In this document: positions 31,879 to 40,955 of the stretch, one piece after another | Numbering within the stretch: the stretch's first letter is position 1 | How the letters are laid out: the number at the start of each line of letters is the position of its first letter | DNA from: Haloferax sulfurifontis ATCC BAA-897 | GTDB taxonomy: Archaea > Halobacteriota > Halobacteria > Halobacteriales > Haloferacaceae | DNA length: 64,000 nucleotides | Assembly: GCF_000337835.1 (NCBI RefSeq) | Contig: NZ_AOLM01000002.1 | Span: 87,861 to 151,860 of the forward strand | Reading direction: 5' to 3' | The notes under the pieces: generated by a model | Seen by the model: the letters and a program-made list of their open reading frames with translations, nothing else | Told to the model about the DNA's origin: nothing | The model's database searches: none | Made by a program: the position numbers and the translations under genes

Positions 31879-33753
31879 ATGACCGAGTACGACTACGACT
31901 ACGAGGACCTCGGCCTCGTGGCTGGGCTGGAGATTCACCAGCAACTCGACACCGAGACGAAGCTGTTCTGCGGGTGTCCGACCGACCTCCGCGAGCCAGA
32001 CGAGGCGGCTCGCACGTTCTCGCGGTTCCTCCATCCGACAAAGAGCGAACTGGGCGAACTCGACGACGCCGCGCTCGAAGAGAGCCGCGTCGAACGCGAG
32101 TTCGAGTACCTCGCCTACGACTCGACCTGTCTGGTCGAAGAGGACGACGAGCCGCCGCACCGCCTCGACCACGAGGCGCGCACGGTCGCCATGCAGATCG
32201 CCGAACTGCTCGACATGAACGTCGTCGACGAGGCGCACGTCATGCGCAAGCTCGTCATCGACGGGTCGAACACCTCGGGGTTCCAGCGCTCGTCGCTCAT
32301 CGCGCAGGAAGGCGAGATTGGGACCAGCGACGGGCCCGTCTCCGTCGTCGACCTCATGCTCGAAGAGGAGTCCGCCCAGCGCGTCGAAGAGCGCGACGAC
32401 GGCGTCCTCTACAGCCTCGACCGCCTCGGCATCCCGCTGGTCGAAATCGGCACCGGCCCGGACATCTCCTCGCCCGAGCAGGCGCGCGAGGCGGCCCAGA
32501 CCATCGGCATGCTCCTGCGTTCGACGGGTAAGGTCAAACGCGGCCTCGGCACCATCCGACAGGACGTGAACGTCTCCATCGCCGACGGCGCGCGCGTCGA
32601 AATCAAGGGCGTGCAGGCGCTCGACCAAATCGACGAAATCGTCCGCTTCGAAGTCGGCCGACAGGCGGAACTCGTCGAGATTCGCGACGAACTCCGGTCG
32701 CGTGACGCCTCCGTCGGCGACGTGGCCGACGTGACCAGCGTGTTCGAAGACTCGGACTCCGGCGTCATCCGCGGCGCGCTCGACGCCGGCGGGAAGGTCA
32801 CGGCCGTTCCCCTGTACGGCTTCGACGGCCTCGTCGGCCGCGAACTCCAGCCCGACCGCCGCCTCGGCACGGAACTGTCCGACCACGCCAAGCGCCACGG
32901 CGCGGGCGGCATCTTCCACACCGACGAACTCCCGGCCTACGGCGTCACCGAGGCCGAAGTGGAGGCGCTCCGCGACGCCGTCGACGCCGGTCCCGAGGAC
33001 GCGGTCGCCATCGTCGCCGACGACCCCGAGACGGCCGACCTCGCCATCGACGCGGTCGCAGAACGCGCCGCGGTCGCCATCGAGGAAGTCCCCGAGGAGA
33101 CCCGCGGTGCCAACGACGACGGCACGACCCGCTACCTCCGCCCGCTCCCCGGCGCGGCCCGGATGTACCCCGAGACGGACGTGCTCCCCGTCGACCTCGA
33201 CCCGAGCGACGTGGAGACCCCCGAACTCCTGACCGAGAAGGTCGACCGCTATCAGGCCGAGTTCGGCCTCGACGCCGGCCTCGCGGAACAGGTCGCCTAC
33301 GGGCGGACGATGCCGCTGTTCGAGGAGGCCGTGGACGCCGGCATCGACGCGACGTTCGCGGCGGGCCTGCTCGAATCGACGCTGACCGAACTCCGCCGCG
33401 ACGACGTGGCCGTCTCCGAACTCACTGACGACCACCTGCTCGCGGTCATGCATCTCGTCGAGGACGGCAACCTCGCCAAGGAGGGCGTCAACGACGTGCT
33501 CTCGACCATCGCCGAGGACCCGAGCCTCACGGCCGAGGAGGCCGTCGAGGAGGCCGGCCTCTCCGGCGTCTCCGAAGACGAGGTCCGCGAGGCCATCGCC
33601 GAGGTCGTCGAGCGCAACGCCGACCAGGTCGAACAACAGGGCATGGGCGCGTTCTCGGCGCTCATGGGCGAGGCGATGGGCGCGCTCCGCGGCAAGGCCG
33701 ACGGCGGCGTCGTCAGCGACGTGCTCCGCGAGGAGATTCAAAAGCGCGCCTGA
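31879..33753 (+). CDS. gatE: Glu-tRNA(Gln) amidotransferase subunit E
   Basis: A 624-residue GatE. The N-terminal catalytic part begins LVAGLEIHQQLDTETKLFCGCP, with HPTKSELGELDDAAL and the family RQDVNVSIADGARVEIKGVQ. The middle has the GAD-like insert (TRYLRPLPGAARMYPETDVLPV), and the C-terminal GatB/YqeY helical tail ends GALRGKADGGVVSDVLREEI. With GatD it converts Glu-tRNA(Gln) to Gln-tRNA(Gln) in archaea. A TATA-like TTTTTTA lies about 27 bases before the ATG, so the transcript is leaderless and independent of the zinc-finger gene. Confidence 0.97.
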   Translation: MTEYDYDYEDLGLVAGLEIHQQLDTETKLFCGCPTDLREPDEAARTFSRFLHPTKSELGELDDAALEESRVEREFEYLAYDSTCLVEEDDEPPHRLDHEARTVAMQIAELLDMNVVDEAHVMRKLVIDGSNTSGFQRSSLIAQEGEIGTSDGPVSVVDLMLEEESAQRVEERDDGVLYSLDRLGIPLVEIGTGPDISSPEQAREAAQTIGMLLRSTGKVKRGLGTIRQDVNVSIADGARVEIKGVQALDQIDEIVRFEVGRQAELVEIRDELRSRDASVGDVADVTSVFEDSDSGVIRGALDAGGKVTAVPLYGFDGLVGRELQPDRRLGTELSDHAKRHGAGGIFHTDELPAYGVTEAEVEALRDAVDAGPEDAVAIVADDPETADLAIDAVAERAAVAIEEVPEETRGANDDGTTRYLRPLPGAARMYPETDVLPVDLDPSDVETPELLTEKVDRYQAEFGLDAGLAEQVAYGRTMPLFEEAVDAGIDATFAAGLLESTLTELRRDDVAVSELTDDHLLAVMHLVEDGNLAKEGVNDVLSTIAEDPSLTAEEAVEEAGLSGVSEDEVREAIAEVVERNADQVEQQGMGAFSALMGEAMGALRGKADGGVVSDVLREEIQKRA

Positions 33754-33792
33754 GCCAACTCTAACTGCTCTCTCCGACCGTCTTTTTCGTTC

Positions 33793-34320
33793 TCACGTCG
33801 GCGAGCGCCCGCCACCGCGGACGAACCGCCGCCAGCCCCACCGACCCGCGAACTCGACGCCGGCCGCGACGAGGAGAAGCACCAACAGCGCCGGTCCGAA
33901 GATGAGGAACATCCCGAGCGCGTCCGTCTCGCCGCGGACGTGGAGGAACGCCCACCAGACGAGTTCCGTGACGCCGAACAGGCCGACGAGCGGCGCGACC
34001 AGCCCCCGACGGGCGAAAAGCAGGGCCGAGACGGCGACGAACCCGGCGAGCAAGAGGAACGAGAACCCGAGGAAACCCGCCGAAGTCAGCGGGTCCTCGA
34101 CGAAGCCCGAGGGAAGGGCGTCGGTGACGAGTCGCGCCGCGGCCCAGACGGCGAGCGTGGCGAGGGCGTAGCCGCCGCCGAGGAGCGCGGGCGTCAGAGA
34201 CTCGCGGTCGCCCCGCGTGCGGGTCGCGTAGACGGCGCCGACGGTCGTGAGCGCGGCGGCGACGGCGACGACGTGGGTGAGAAGCCAATCACCGAGCACC
34301 GGGTCGGGCGAGCCGGGCAT
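33793..34320 (-). CDS. Multi-pass membrane protein of unknown function
   Basis: A 175-residue protein with five hydrophobic helices (about 10-30, 45-65, 80-100, 108-125 and 133-155) and a basic C-terminus (GRWGWRRFVRGGGRSPT). It starts immediately after the end of the interrupted M48 protease gene, with one base between, so it was probably part of the same transcript. No domain is recognised beyond haloarchaeal membrane protein. Confidence 0.7.
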   Translation of the reverse strand: MPGSPDPVLGDWLLTHVVAVAAALTTVGAVYATRTRGDRESLTPALLGGGYALATLAVWAAARLVTDALPSGFVEDPLTSAGFLGFSFLLLAGFVAVSALLFARRGLVAPLVGLFGVTELVWWAFLHVRGETDALGMFLIFGPALLVLLLVAAGVEFAGRWGWRRFVRGGGRSPT

Positions 34321-34321
34321 C

Positions 34322-35275
34322 TCACCGCACCTCGATTCGCGTCATCGACTCGTCGGCCATCGCGGCCAGTCGCTCGACGCGCTCGTCGGTCGAGGGGTGG
34401 GTCGAAAGCAGGTCCGACACCGGGTCTTCGACCTCGACCTCGCCGTACACCCACAGCGGCGACAGGCCGAACCCCGGCCGAGCGGCCCGCTCTAACTTCC
34501 GCAGGGCCGACGCGAGCGCCATCGGCTTGCCCGTCACCTCGGCGGCCCGCGCGTCGGCGGCGAACTCCCGCTTTCGCGACTGCGACCGGACGAACACGGT
34601 GAGGCCGAAGCCGAACAGGCCGACGAACTCGTCCAGTCGGAGGCGAACCCGCCCGGCGAGCGTCTCGGGTCACGACCCCGGCCGGCCGCGCATCCACGCC
34701 GAGCCGAGGGCGACGCCCGTCGTCAGGAACGTCACCGGCGAGACGAACAGGTAGCCGACGCCGACGACCGTCTGGAGGACGCTCGCCACGAGCGACTGGA
34801 CCAGCCCGTCTTTCCGTTCGAGGTGGGCGAGTTCGTGCGCCAGCAGGGCCTCGAACTCGTCGGCGTCGAGGAGGCGGAACAGCGCGGCGTCGAGGACGAC
34901 CACGTCGCGGCCCATCGGGTCGAGCGCCAGCGCGTTCGGCGCCGAAAAGCGCGCGAGCTTCAGCGTCGGCGGGTCGAGGTCCATCCGCTCGGCGAGGCGG
35001 TCGCGCAGGCGGTGAACCGACGGCGACTCCGCGGGCGACATGTCCCGCGCGTCGAGTCGGCTGAGCAGGCGCACCGTGCCGAAGCGGAAGCTCAGATAGC
35101 CGAGGACGACGGCGACGGCGACGCCGACGACGGCGGCGGTCAGGGGGTCGGGGCGGAGCCGCCAGAGCGTCACCACCGCGAACGCGCTGAGCGCGCTGAG
35201 CGAGAGGTAAAAGGCGAGGACGACGACGCCGACGGCGACCATCGGGAGGCGAGAGCGGCGCGGGGGCGATGCCAT
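34322..35275 (-). pseudogene. htpX: M48 (HtpX-like) membrane zinc protease with an in-frame stop
   Basis: Read from ATG 35275 the frame gives MASPPRRSRLPMVAVG, two membrane helices, RDMSPAESPSVHRLRDRLAERMDLDPPTLKL and the zinc motif LLAHELAHLERKDG (HExxH). It then meets TGA at 34670-34672 after MRGRPGS. The same frame continues without shift (PETLAGRVRLRLDEFVGLFGFG, REFAADARAAEV, LLSTHPSTDERVERL). The distal part holds the glutamate of REFAADARAAE that normally supplies the third zinc ligand, so the truncated product should be inactive. Either a true nonsense mutation or one wrong base. A C-terminal piece starting at 34597 would lack HExxH. Confidence 0.85.
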
Positions 35276-35413
35276 CTCGCGTGCCGATAGGGCGTCGGAC
35301 CGCAAAAGCTGTCTGGCGCGCCGGGGGAACGACCGCGCGGGCACGCGGCCGTGAGCGCCCGCCCGGACCGCCGGCATCGCTACATTCTCAACGGGGGTGG
35401 GCAAAAAGGGGAT

Positions 35414-35881
35414 ATGCAGTTTTTCGAGGATTTCGCGGTCGGCGACACCCACGAGTTCGGCGAGTACGACGTGACGCTGTCGGAGGTTCTCGAATTCGCC
35501 GAGCGGTACGACCCCCAGTGGTTCCACACCGACCCGGAGCGGGCGGAAGCCGAGTCGATGTACGGCGGCGTCATCGCCAGCGGCTGGCACACCGCGTCGA
35601 TGACGATGCGCCTTTTCGTCGACGGCGTCCTCAGCGACGCCGCCTCGCTCGGCGCGAAGGGCGTCGAGGAGCTTCGGTGGTGGAAGCCGGTGTACCCGGG
35701 CGACACGCTCGTCGTCGAAAGCGAAGTGCTGGAGACGACCGTCGAGACCGACGACCGCGGGCTCGTCGAGATTCGGACGCGGACCTTCGCGGAGCGCGAG
35801 TCGGGCGAGGTCGAACTGGTCTGTTCGTTCGTGAGCGACGTGATGCTCGCCCGGCGGAACGGTACGTGGGGAAGCCCGTAG
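35414..35881 (+). CDS. MaoC family dehydratase (hot-dog fold)
   Basis: A 155-residue MaoC-like protein starting MQFFEDFAVGDTHEFGEYDVTLSEVLEFAERYDPQWFHTDPE. The hydratase motif is DPQWFHTD followed by GGVIASGWHTASMTMRL, and the later VYPGDTLVVESEV is the second half of the fold. Family members are (R)-specific enoyl-CoA hydratases or related dehydratases. Here the substrate is unknown. The N-terminal extension in the open frame to 35351 is unlikely. Convergent with the TrmJ-like gene, four bases apart. Confidence 0.88.
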   Translation: MQFFEDFAVGDTHEFGEYDVTLSEVLEFAERYDPQWFHTDPERAEAESMYGGVIASGWHTASMTMRLFVDGVLSDAASLGAKGVEELRWWKPVYPGDTLVVESEVLETTVETDDRGLVEIRTRTFAERESGEVELVCSFVSDVMLARRNGTWGSP

Positions 35882-35885
35882 GGCG

Positions 35886-36707
35886 TCAGGGTTCGGCGCC
35901 GTCGGTGTCGTCGCCGCGGTCGCCCAGTCCGTCGCCGGCGTCGCGGAAGCGGTCGGGGTCGCGGACGGCCTCGGCGGCGCGGCGGAACACGCCCGTCAGC
36001 GTCGCGGCCTCGCGCTCGGTCGGGTGGGCGCGGCCGAGCAGTCGGCGCATCATCCGCGAGGTTTTGGTGCGCTTGTGCTCGCGGTAGTCCACGGCGTCGA
36101 GCAGTTCGTCGAAAAAGCGGTAGACGACCTCGATTTCGTCTTCGGAGGCGCGCTCGCGCTCCACGTCCGGCAGTTGCGTCTCCTCGACCGTGAAGCGGCG
36201 AAGCTCGTACATGAGAATCGTCGCCGCCTGCCCGAGGTTGAGCACGGGGTATCGGTCGTCGGCGGGGATGCAACAGACCTCGTCGAGCATCGCCAGCTCC
36301 TCGTTGTCGAGGCCGGTGCCCTCGCGGCCGAACACGAGCGCGGTCTTCGTCTCCACCGACTCCAGCGAGTCGGCGATTTCGACCGGCGTCTTGAACGGAT
36401 AGCGGACGTGCCGGGTGGAGTCCTCGTGGGAGACCGCGGTCGTCCCGATGGTGTGGAACTCCTCGACGACCTCCTCTAAGGTCGTCTCGGTGGCGTTCGG
36501 GAGCACGTCCTCGCGGGCGTGGCCGGCGAAGCCGTACGCCTCGCCGTCGGGGTCGAGCGGCGGCGGGTTGACGAGGCGGAGGTCGTAGATGCCGAAGTTC
36601 TTCATCGCCCGCGCGATGGTCCCGACGTTGCCGGGCGTCTCGGGTTCGACGACGACGACGACGAACTCGCGGCCCCCGTCGGCACCGGCGTCTCGGTCGC
36701 CGCTCAT
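35886..36707 (-). CDS. TrmJ-like (SpoU/SPOUT) RNA 2'-O-methyltransferase
   Basis: A 273-residue SPOUT protein. VVVVVEPETPGNVGTIARAMKNFGI is the RNA-binding first motif, HVRYPFKTP and TALVFGREGTGLDNEELAMLDEV the second, and PVLNLGQAATILMYEL the knotted SAM site. These are the TrmJ/SpoU signatures; TrmJ methylates the ribose of nucleotide 32 in tRNA. The C-terminal 100 residues (RASEDEIEVVYRFFDEL and later) form a helical tail. The ATG overlaps the stop of the upstream 196-residue gene by four bases (ATGA), so they are one transcript. Confidence 0.9.
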   Translation of the reverse strand: MSGDRDAGADGGREFVVVVVEPETPGNVGTIARAMKNFGIYDLRLVNPPPLDPDGEAYGFAGHAREDVLPNATETTLEEVVEEFHTIGTTAVSHEDSTRHVRYPFKTPVEIADSLESVETKTALVFGREGTGLDNEELAMLDEVCCIPADDRYPVLNLGQAATILMYELRRFTVEETQLPDVERERASEDEIEVVYRFFDELLDAVDYREHKRTKTSRMMRRLLGRAHPTEREAATLTGVFRRAAEAVRDPDRFRDAGDGLGDRGDDTDGAEP

Positions 36708-37294
36708 CTCGTCGGGTAGTCCGTGTCGAGGTCGACGCCGTCGAGGTCGTCTTCGGTCAGGGGCGTCGCGTCCTCGTCGTCGTCCGCGTCGGGACCGTAA
36801 TCGCGGAGGTCGATGCGCTCGCCCTCGACGAAGTTCTCCTCCAGCCGGCGCTGTATCTCGTTTGCGTCCGGCGGCGACGGCAGTTCGTCGGGTTCGGTGT
36901 CGACGTACTCCAGTCCGCCGTACCCCTCGGGGGCGCGGCCGCCGTCGGCGAACCACTCGTGGAAGGCGTCGGCGAACACCGCGTCGCCGACGAGGTCGCG
37001 GCCGTCCTCCTCGCGGAACCAGTAGAGGAAGTCCGGCTCGTGGTGTTCGCAGAGGAGCACCTCCTCGCGGGGCTCGCCGTAGACGATGGACGCCTGTCGG
37101 CACTGCTGTATCTCCTCGTCGCCGTGAATCAGATAGCAGGCGTCGCACGGCTCCTCGACGAGCGAGACGAGGCGCACGAGTCGCTCCCGCGGGTCCTCGG
37201 GAATCTCGTCGAGCGGTTTGAACTCGCCCTCGTCGGTGAATATCTCGGCCTCCTCGAACCGCCATCCGCGGAGTCCGACGCTGACCTTCGCCAT
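36704..37294 (-). CDS. Cysteine-containing haloarchaeal protein coupled to the TrmJ-like gene
   Basis: A 196-residue acidic protein starting MAKVSVGLRGWRFEEAEIFTDEG. The middle holds EPCDACYLIHGDEEIQQCRQ and LLCEHHEPDFLYWFREE, a set of four cysteines and two histidines that could bind zinc. The C-terminus is a very acidic, flexible tail. No named family is recognised; it looks like a conserved haloarchaeal protein. Its stop overlaps the TrmJ-like start, implying coupled expression and perhaps a joint role in RNA modification. Confidence 0.75.
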   Translation of the reverse strand: MAKVSVGLRGWRFEEAEIFTDEGEFKPLDEIPEDPRERLVRLVSLVEEPCDACYLIHGDEEIQQCRQASIVYGEPREEVLLCEHHEPDFLYWFREEDGRDLVGDAVFADAFHEWFADGGRAPEGYGGLEYVDTEPDELPSPPDANEIQRRLEENFVEGERIDLRDYGPDADDDEDATPLTEDDLDGVDLDTDYPTR

Positions 37295-37338
37295 GGGCCG
37301 AGATAGCCGAGCGGCGGATAAAAATGGCGTGATGCCGG

Positions 37339-38373
37339 TCAGCCGTCCGCGAGGAGCGCGTCCAGCCGGTCGAGGTTGTCGGCGGCCGCCTCCTCCGTGA
37401 CGGGCACGTAGCCGACGACCGCCGGCTCCGACGTGGACCGTTCGAGGTAGTAGCGGACGAACGCGGCGACCTCCGGACGCGACAGCGCCTCGCGGGCGAC
37501 GTAGACGTACAGGGGTCGCGAGAGCGTGTCGTAGGTCCCGTTCTTCGCGTTCGCGGGCGACGGGAGGGCGCATCCGTCCGGCTCGGAAATCGGGACCGCG
37601 CGGACGGTGTCGCGGTTCTGGAGGTAGTACGCGAGGCCGAAGTAGCCCATCGCGTGCGGGGAGTCGCCGACGGTCTTGGCGATGACCGTGTCCTGTTCGG
37701 TCGTGAGGTGGTCGGTCCGCTGGACCGCGCTCGGGAGGACGGCGTCGGAGAAGTAGTCGAACGTGCCCGAGGCGGTCGTCGGGCCGGCGAGGCGAATCGG
37801 CTCGTCGGGCCACTCGGGTCGGACGTCGCTCCACGACGAGGCCCCGCCGACGCGCCATATCGCGGCGAGTTCGGAGAGCGTGAGGCAGTCCACCCAGTCG
37901 GCGTCGGGGTTGACGACGACCGAGACGGCGTCGGTGGCGATGCGGAACTCCACGGGGCCGATGCCGGCGGCCGCACACGCGTCGCGCTCGTCCGCCTCGA
38001 TGGCCCTGCTCGCGTCGTTCACGACGGTCCGGCCCGCACAGAAGAAGTCGGCGAACCCCCCGCCGGTCCCGGTCGAGGCGACGGACACCGTCACGTCCGG
38101 GTGCGCCTCCGAGAACGACTTGCCGAGCGAGAGCGTCAGCGGGTAGACCGTACTACTCCCGGCGATAGCGATACGCCCCGAGAGCGCGTCGTCGGTCGTC
38201 GCGGTCGCGGTCCGACTCGCGGTCGGCCCCGGCACCGACCCGACGCTCCCGAGACAGCCCGCGAGCCCGACTGCCCCGGCCGCCCCGAGCGCGCCGAGGA
38301 ACCCGCGCCGACTCGCTCCGTCTCCGCCCCGACAAGGTGGCTTCACGGTCGGTCGTTTCTCGCGTCCGGTCAT
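37339..38373 (-). CDS. PstS-like phosphate-binding lipoprotein (Tat)
   Basis: A 344-residue substrate-binding protein. RRGFLGALGAAGAVGLAGC is a Tat signal ending in a lipobox (LAGC), so it is anchored outside. The mature domain has GRIAIAGSSTVYPL near the start, ASTGTGGGFADFFCAGRTVVNDASRAIE, SASGTFDYFSDAVL-type folds and HAMGYFGLAYYLQN, all from the PstS family. No permease or ATPase genes are next to it. It follows the kinase gene by 25 bases and may share its transcript or use the TATA-like CTATATAC (38391-38398) that overlaps the kinase stop. Confidence 0.88.
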   Translation of the reverse strand: MTGREKRPTVKPPCRGGDGASRRGFLGALGAAGAVGLAGCLGSVGSVPGPTASRTATATTDDALSGRIAIAGSSTVYPLTLSLGKSFSEAHPDVTVSVASTGTGGGFADFFCAGRTVVNDASRAIEADERDACAAAGIGPVEFRIATDAVSVVVNPDADWVDCLTLSELAAIWRVGGASSWSDVRPEWPDEPIRLAGPTTASGTFDYFSDAVLPSAVQRTDHLTTEQDTVIAKTVGDSPHAMGYFGLAYYLQNRDTVRAVPISEPDGCALPSPANAKNGTYDTLSRPLYVYVAREALSRPEVAAFVRYYLERSTSEPAVVGYVPVTEEAAADNLDRLDALLADG

Positions 38374-38398
38374 GGTGGTTGCTAAGTGGGGTATATAG

Positions 38399-40363
38399 TC
38401 ACACGAGGGAGACGGCGTCGTCGGCACCGCCGCCGACATGCTCGACGCCGCTGAGTTCGAACCGCGCGCCGCCGGTCGCCGACTCGCAGAGCGCGAGGTC
38501 CCAGCCGTGGGCGTCGGCGACCTGCAGGACGATTGGGAGGCCGAAGCCGGTCCCGCCGCCGGCGCGGTTCGTCGTGTAGCCCGGTTCGAGCACGCTCGCC
38601 CGGTCGGCCTCCGGGATGCCGGGGCCGTCGTCTTCGACGTAGAAGCCGGGGGCGTCGCAGAGCGCGCCGACGGTGACGGTCACTCCGTCTGGGTCGCCGT
38701 GCTCGACGGAGTTCCGAAACAGGTTCTCGAAGACGTGGGCCGCGAGGTCGGGGTCGGCGGCGAACCGGGCGTTCTCCTCGACGACGAGCGTCGCGTCCCC
38801 CGTCTCCACGTGCCCCCACGCCCGCCGGGCCGCGTCCGACAGCGCGACCGGGAGCGTGTCTTCGACCCGCCGCTGGAGCGCCAACACGAGCGCGTCGTCG
38901 ATGATGGCGTCGATGCGGTCGAGCGACTCGACGAGCGGTTCGACGTGGTCGCTTTCGGTCTCGTCGGCGAGGAGTTCGGCCCGGCCGACCGCGACGTTGA
39001 GTGGGTTTCGCAGGTCGTGCGAGAGCACGTTCGAGACGGTTCGGAGCTGTTCGTTTCGCTCCTGTACGTCGGCCATCATCTCGTTGAACGAGCGGGCGAC
39101 CTCGGCCATCGCCTCGCTCTCCTCGTCGGGCTCGATTCGCTCCGCGAGGTCGCCGTCGGCGCAGGCCCGCATCACCTCGCCGTAGGCCTCCGCGGTCCGT
39201 TCGAGGTGGCGGCGGCGGCGCTCGGAGGCCTCCTTTTCGGCCCACGCCACCCCTCTCGCCGCCTCGGCCTCCTCGCGGGCGCGCTCGGCTTCGAGAATCT
39301 GGTCGCGCAGGGAAACCCGCATCACGTCGAACGCCTCGTAGAGGTCGCCGAACTCGTCCTCGCGGTCGCGGTCGATTGAGACGTCGAGGTTGCCGTCGGT
39401 GAGTTCCCGCGCGTTCGACCCGAGGGTCCGAACCGCGTCCACGGTGTCCCGACCGATGGTGACCGCCAGCAGGGCCGCGCCCGCGCCGACGACGAACAGG
39501 GTCGCGAGTATCTGCGTGAGGATGTCCGTCCGCAGGGCGTACGCCTCGCCCGTGGGGACGCGGGAGGTGACGACCCAGTCGTGGGTCTCCATCCGGGCGA
39601 ACCCGACCTCGGTCGACGAGCCGGCGAGCGACTGCCCGGGGACGAACCCCGACGCGGCGTCGTATCGGGTCGTGTCGAGCGCGTCGGTCTCCAACAGCCG
39701 CGACTCGTCCTCCGCGAGGACGACCGTCCCCGCCCCGTCGACGACGACGAACCGGCCGGCGTCGATGTCGTGGAGATGCGTCTCGGAGATGTCTCGGAGG
39801 TTCGCCACGGCGATGACGGCCCGGTTCGGGCGGTCGGGAATCGTCGTCGCGAAGAGGACGACGGGCGCGGCCCCCTCGGAGGGGCGGAACGGGTCCGAGA
39901 CGACCACGTCGCCGTGGGACTGCTGGGCGAGCGCGGTGAACTCCCGGCGGCCGTAGTACGTCGTCACCGACTCGGCCGAGGCGACGCTGGCGCTCCCCGT
40001 GCTCGTGAGAACCGTCTCGTTTCTCGTGTCGATGTAGTACGCGGCGTCGATGTCGCGGTCGCGTTCGACCACCGACCACAGATAGAGGTTGATGTCGCGG
40101 TCGTCGCCGGACTGGAACGCCGCGGACTCAGATATCGACCGCATCTGCACCTCCATCCGCGTGAGCCACTCGTCGAGGTTCTGCGCCTGAATCTCGGCGT
40201 TCGTCACGAGGTCGTCGCGCGTCTCGTCGCCGATGACCTCGTTGGCGTGGAGATACGAGTAGCCGCCGACGGCCGCGATGGCGAGCGTGACGAGGCCGAC
40301 CGCGAGCGCGAACTGCACCGCGTACCGCTTCCTGACGAACCGCGGCAGGAGGCGTCGCGTCAC
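38399..40363 (-). CDS. Sensor histidine kinase (dCache, HAMP, HisKA, HATPase)
   Basis: A 654-residue membrane kinase. A helix at about 16-36 and one at about 281-302 flank an extracytoplasmic Cache-type sensor domain (about 40-275, with RDIDAAYYIDTRNETVLTS). A HAMP linker (about 303-355) and a coiled coil lead to HisKA with LSHDLRNPL (His449) and the ATPase with FENLFRNSVEHG, DDGPGIP and GTGFGLPI. It autophosphorylates and passes phosphate to the response regulator 22 bases upstream. The binding lipoprotein after it suggests an external ligand. The C-terminus is intact. Confidence 0.93.
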   Translation of the reverse strand: MTRRLLPRFVRKRYAVQFALAVGLVTLAIAAVGGYSYLHANEVIGDETRDDLVTNAEIQAQNLDEWLTRMEVQMRSISESAAFQSGDDRDINLYLWSVVERDRDIDAAYYIDTRNETVLTSTGSASVASAESVTTYYGRREFTALAQQSHGDVVVSDPFRPSEGAAPVVLFATTIPDRPNRAVIAVANLRDISETHLHDIDAGRFVVVDGAGTVVLAEDESRLLETDALDTTRYDAASGFVPGQSLAGSSTEVGFARMETHDWVVTSRVPTGEAYALRTDILTQILATLFVVGAGAALLAVTIGRDTVDAVRTLGSNARELTDGNLDVSIDRDREDEFGDLYEAFDVMRVSLRDQILEAERAREEAEAARGVAWAEKEASERRRRHLERTAEAYGEVMRACADGDLAERIEPDEESEAMAEVARSFNEMMADVQERNEQLRTVSNVLSHDLRNPLNVAVGRAELLADETESDHVEPLVESLDRIDAIIDDALVLALQRRVEDTLPVALSDAARRAWGHVETGDATLVVEENARFAADPDLAAHVFENLFRNSVEHGDPDGVTVTVGALCDAPGFYVEDDGPGIPEADRASVLEPGYTTNRAGGGTGFGLPIVLQVADAHGWDLALCESATGGARFELSGVEHVGGGADDAVSLV

Positions 40364-40385
40364 GGCCGGTCGAGCCTCCGGTCAG

Positions 40386-40955
40386 TCATCCGAAGTCGAG
40401 CGCCGCCTCCTCGAACGCGTCGTCGAGCAGTTCCGCGCGGGCGTCGTCGGCGCGGGCCGCCGCGTCATCGACCGAGGCGGTGAGTTCGCGGTACGACGCC
40501 GACTCTTCGAGCGTCTCGCGGTCGTAGGTGGACTCCAACACGGCCCGCTTGCGGGCGAGCGCGAAGTACTCGCGGAGCAGGTCGTTGTACGACCCGCGGA
40601 CCACGAGCGAGCGGACGGCGCGGCGGACCTCCAGTTTTCCGACCGGCTTGACGAGGTAGTCGTCGAACGGCATCTCGACGATGTCGGTGTCGGGGTCGAC
40701 GCCGGTCACCATCACGACCGGGAAGTCGTGGTCGCGCGCCCGGAGTTCGGACAGCACCTCGTCCCCGGTGCCGCCGGGCATCTGCCTGTCGAGCATCGCG
40801 GCGTCGAACGACTCGTCGGCGACGAGTCCGAGCGCCTCCTCCGCGCTCGAAGCCGTCTCGACGCGGTAGTCGTCCGCGAGCCACGCCTCGTACAGCGTCG
40901 TCAGGGACGGTTCGTCGTCAACGGCGAGTATCGTCGGTGGTCCGTCGCCAGTCAT
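40386..40955 (-). CDS. Response regulator with HalX domain
   Basis: A 189-residue protein. A receiver domain carries the acidic pair (Asp13, Asp14), phosphoacceptor Asp56 in MLDRQMPGG, VMVTG and the lysine of DYLVKP. After it comes a HalX domain (YNDLLREYFALARKRAVLES), a haloarchaeal output domain with no known activity. It starts at ATG 40955 and precedes the histidine kinase gene on the same strand. The receiver lacks a DNA-binding domain, so its output is not obvious. It is divergent from folP. Confidence 0.93.
   Translation of the reverse strand: MTGDGPPTILAVDDEPSLTTLYEAWLADDYRVETASSAEEALGLVADESFDAAMLDRQMPGGTGDEVLSELRARDHDFPVVMVTGVDPDTDIVEMPFDDYLVKPVGKLEVRRAVRSLVVRGSYNDLLREYFALARKRAVLESTYDRETLEESASYRELTASVDDAAARADDARAELLDDAFEEAALDFG

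Noticed and set aside
34322..34597. A separate small gene starting at 34597
   Set aside because: It is in the same frame as the M48 N-terminal part and simply continues the protease after the TGA; it has no own promoter signal.
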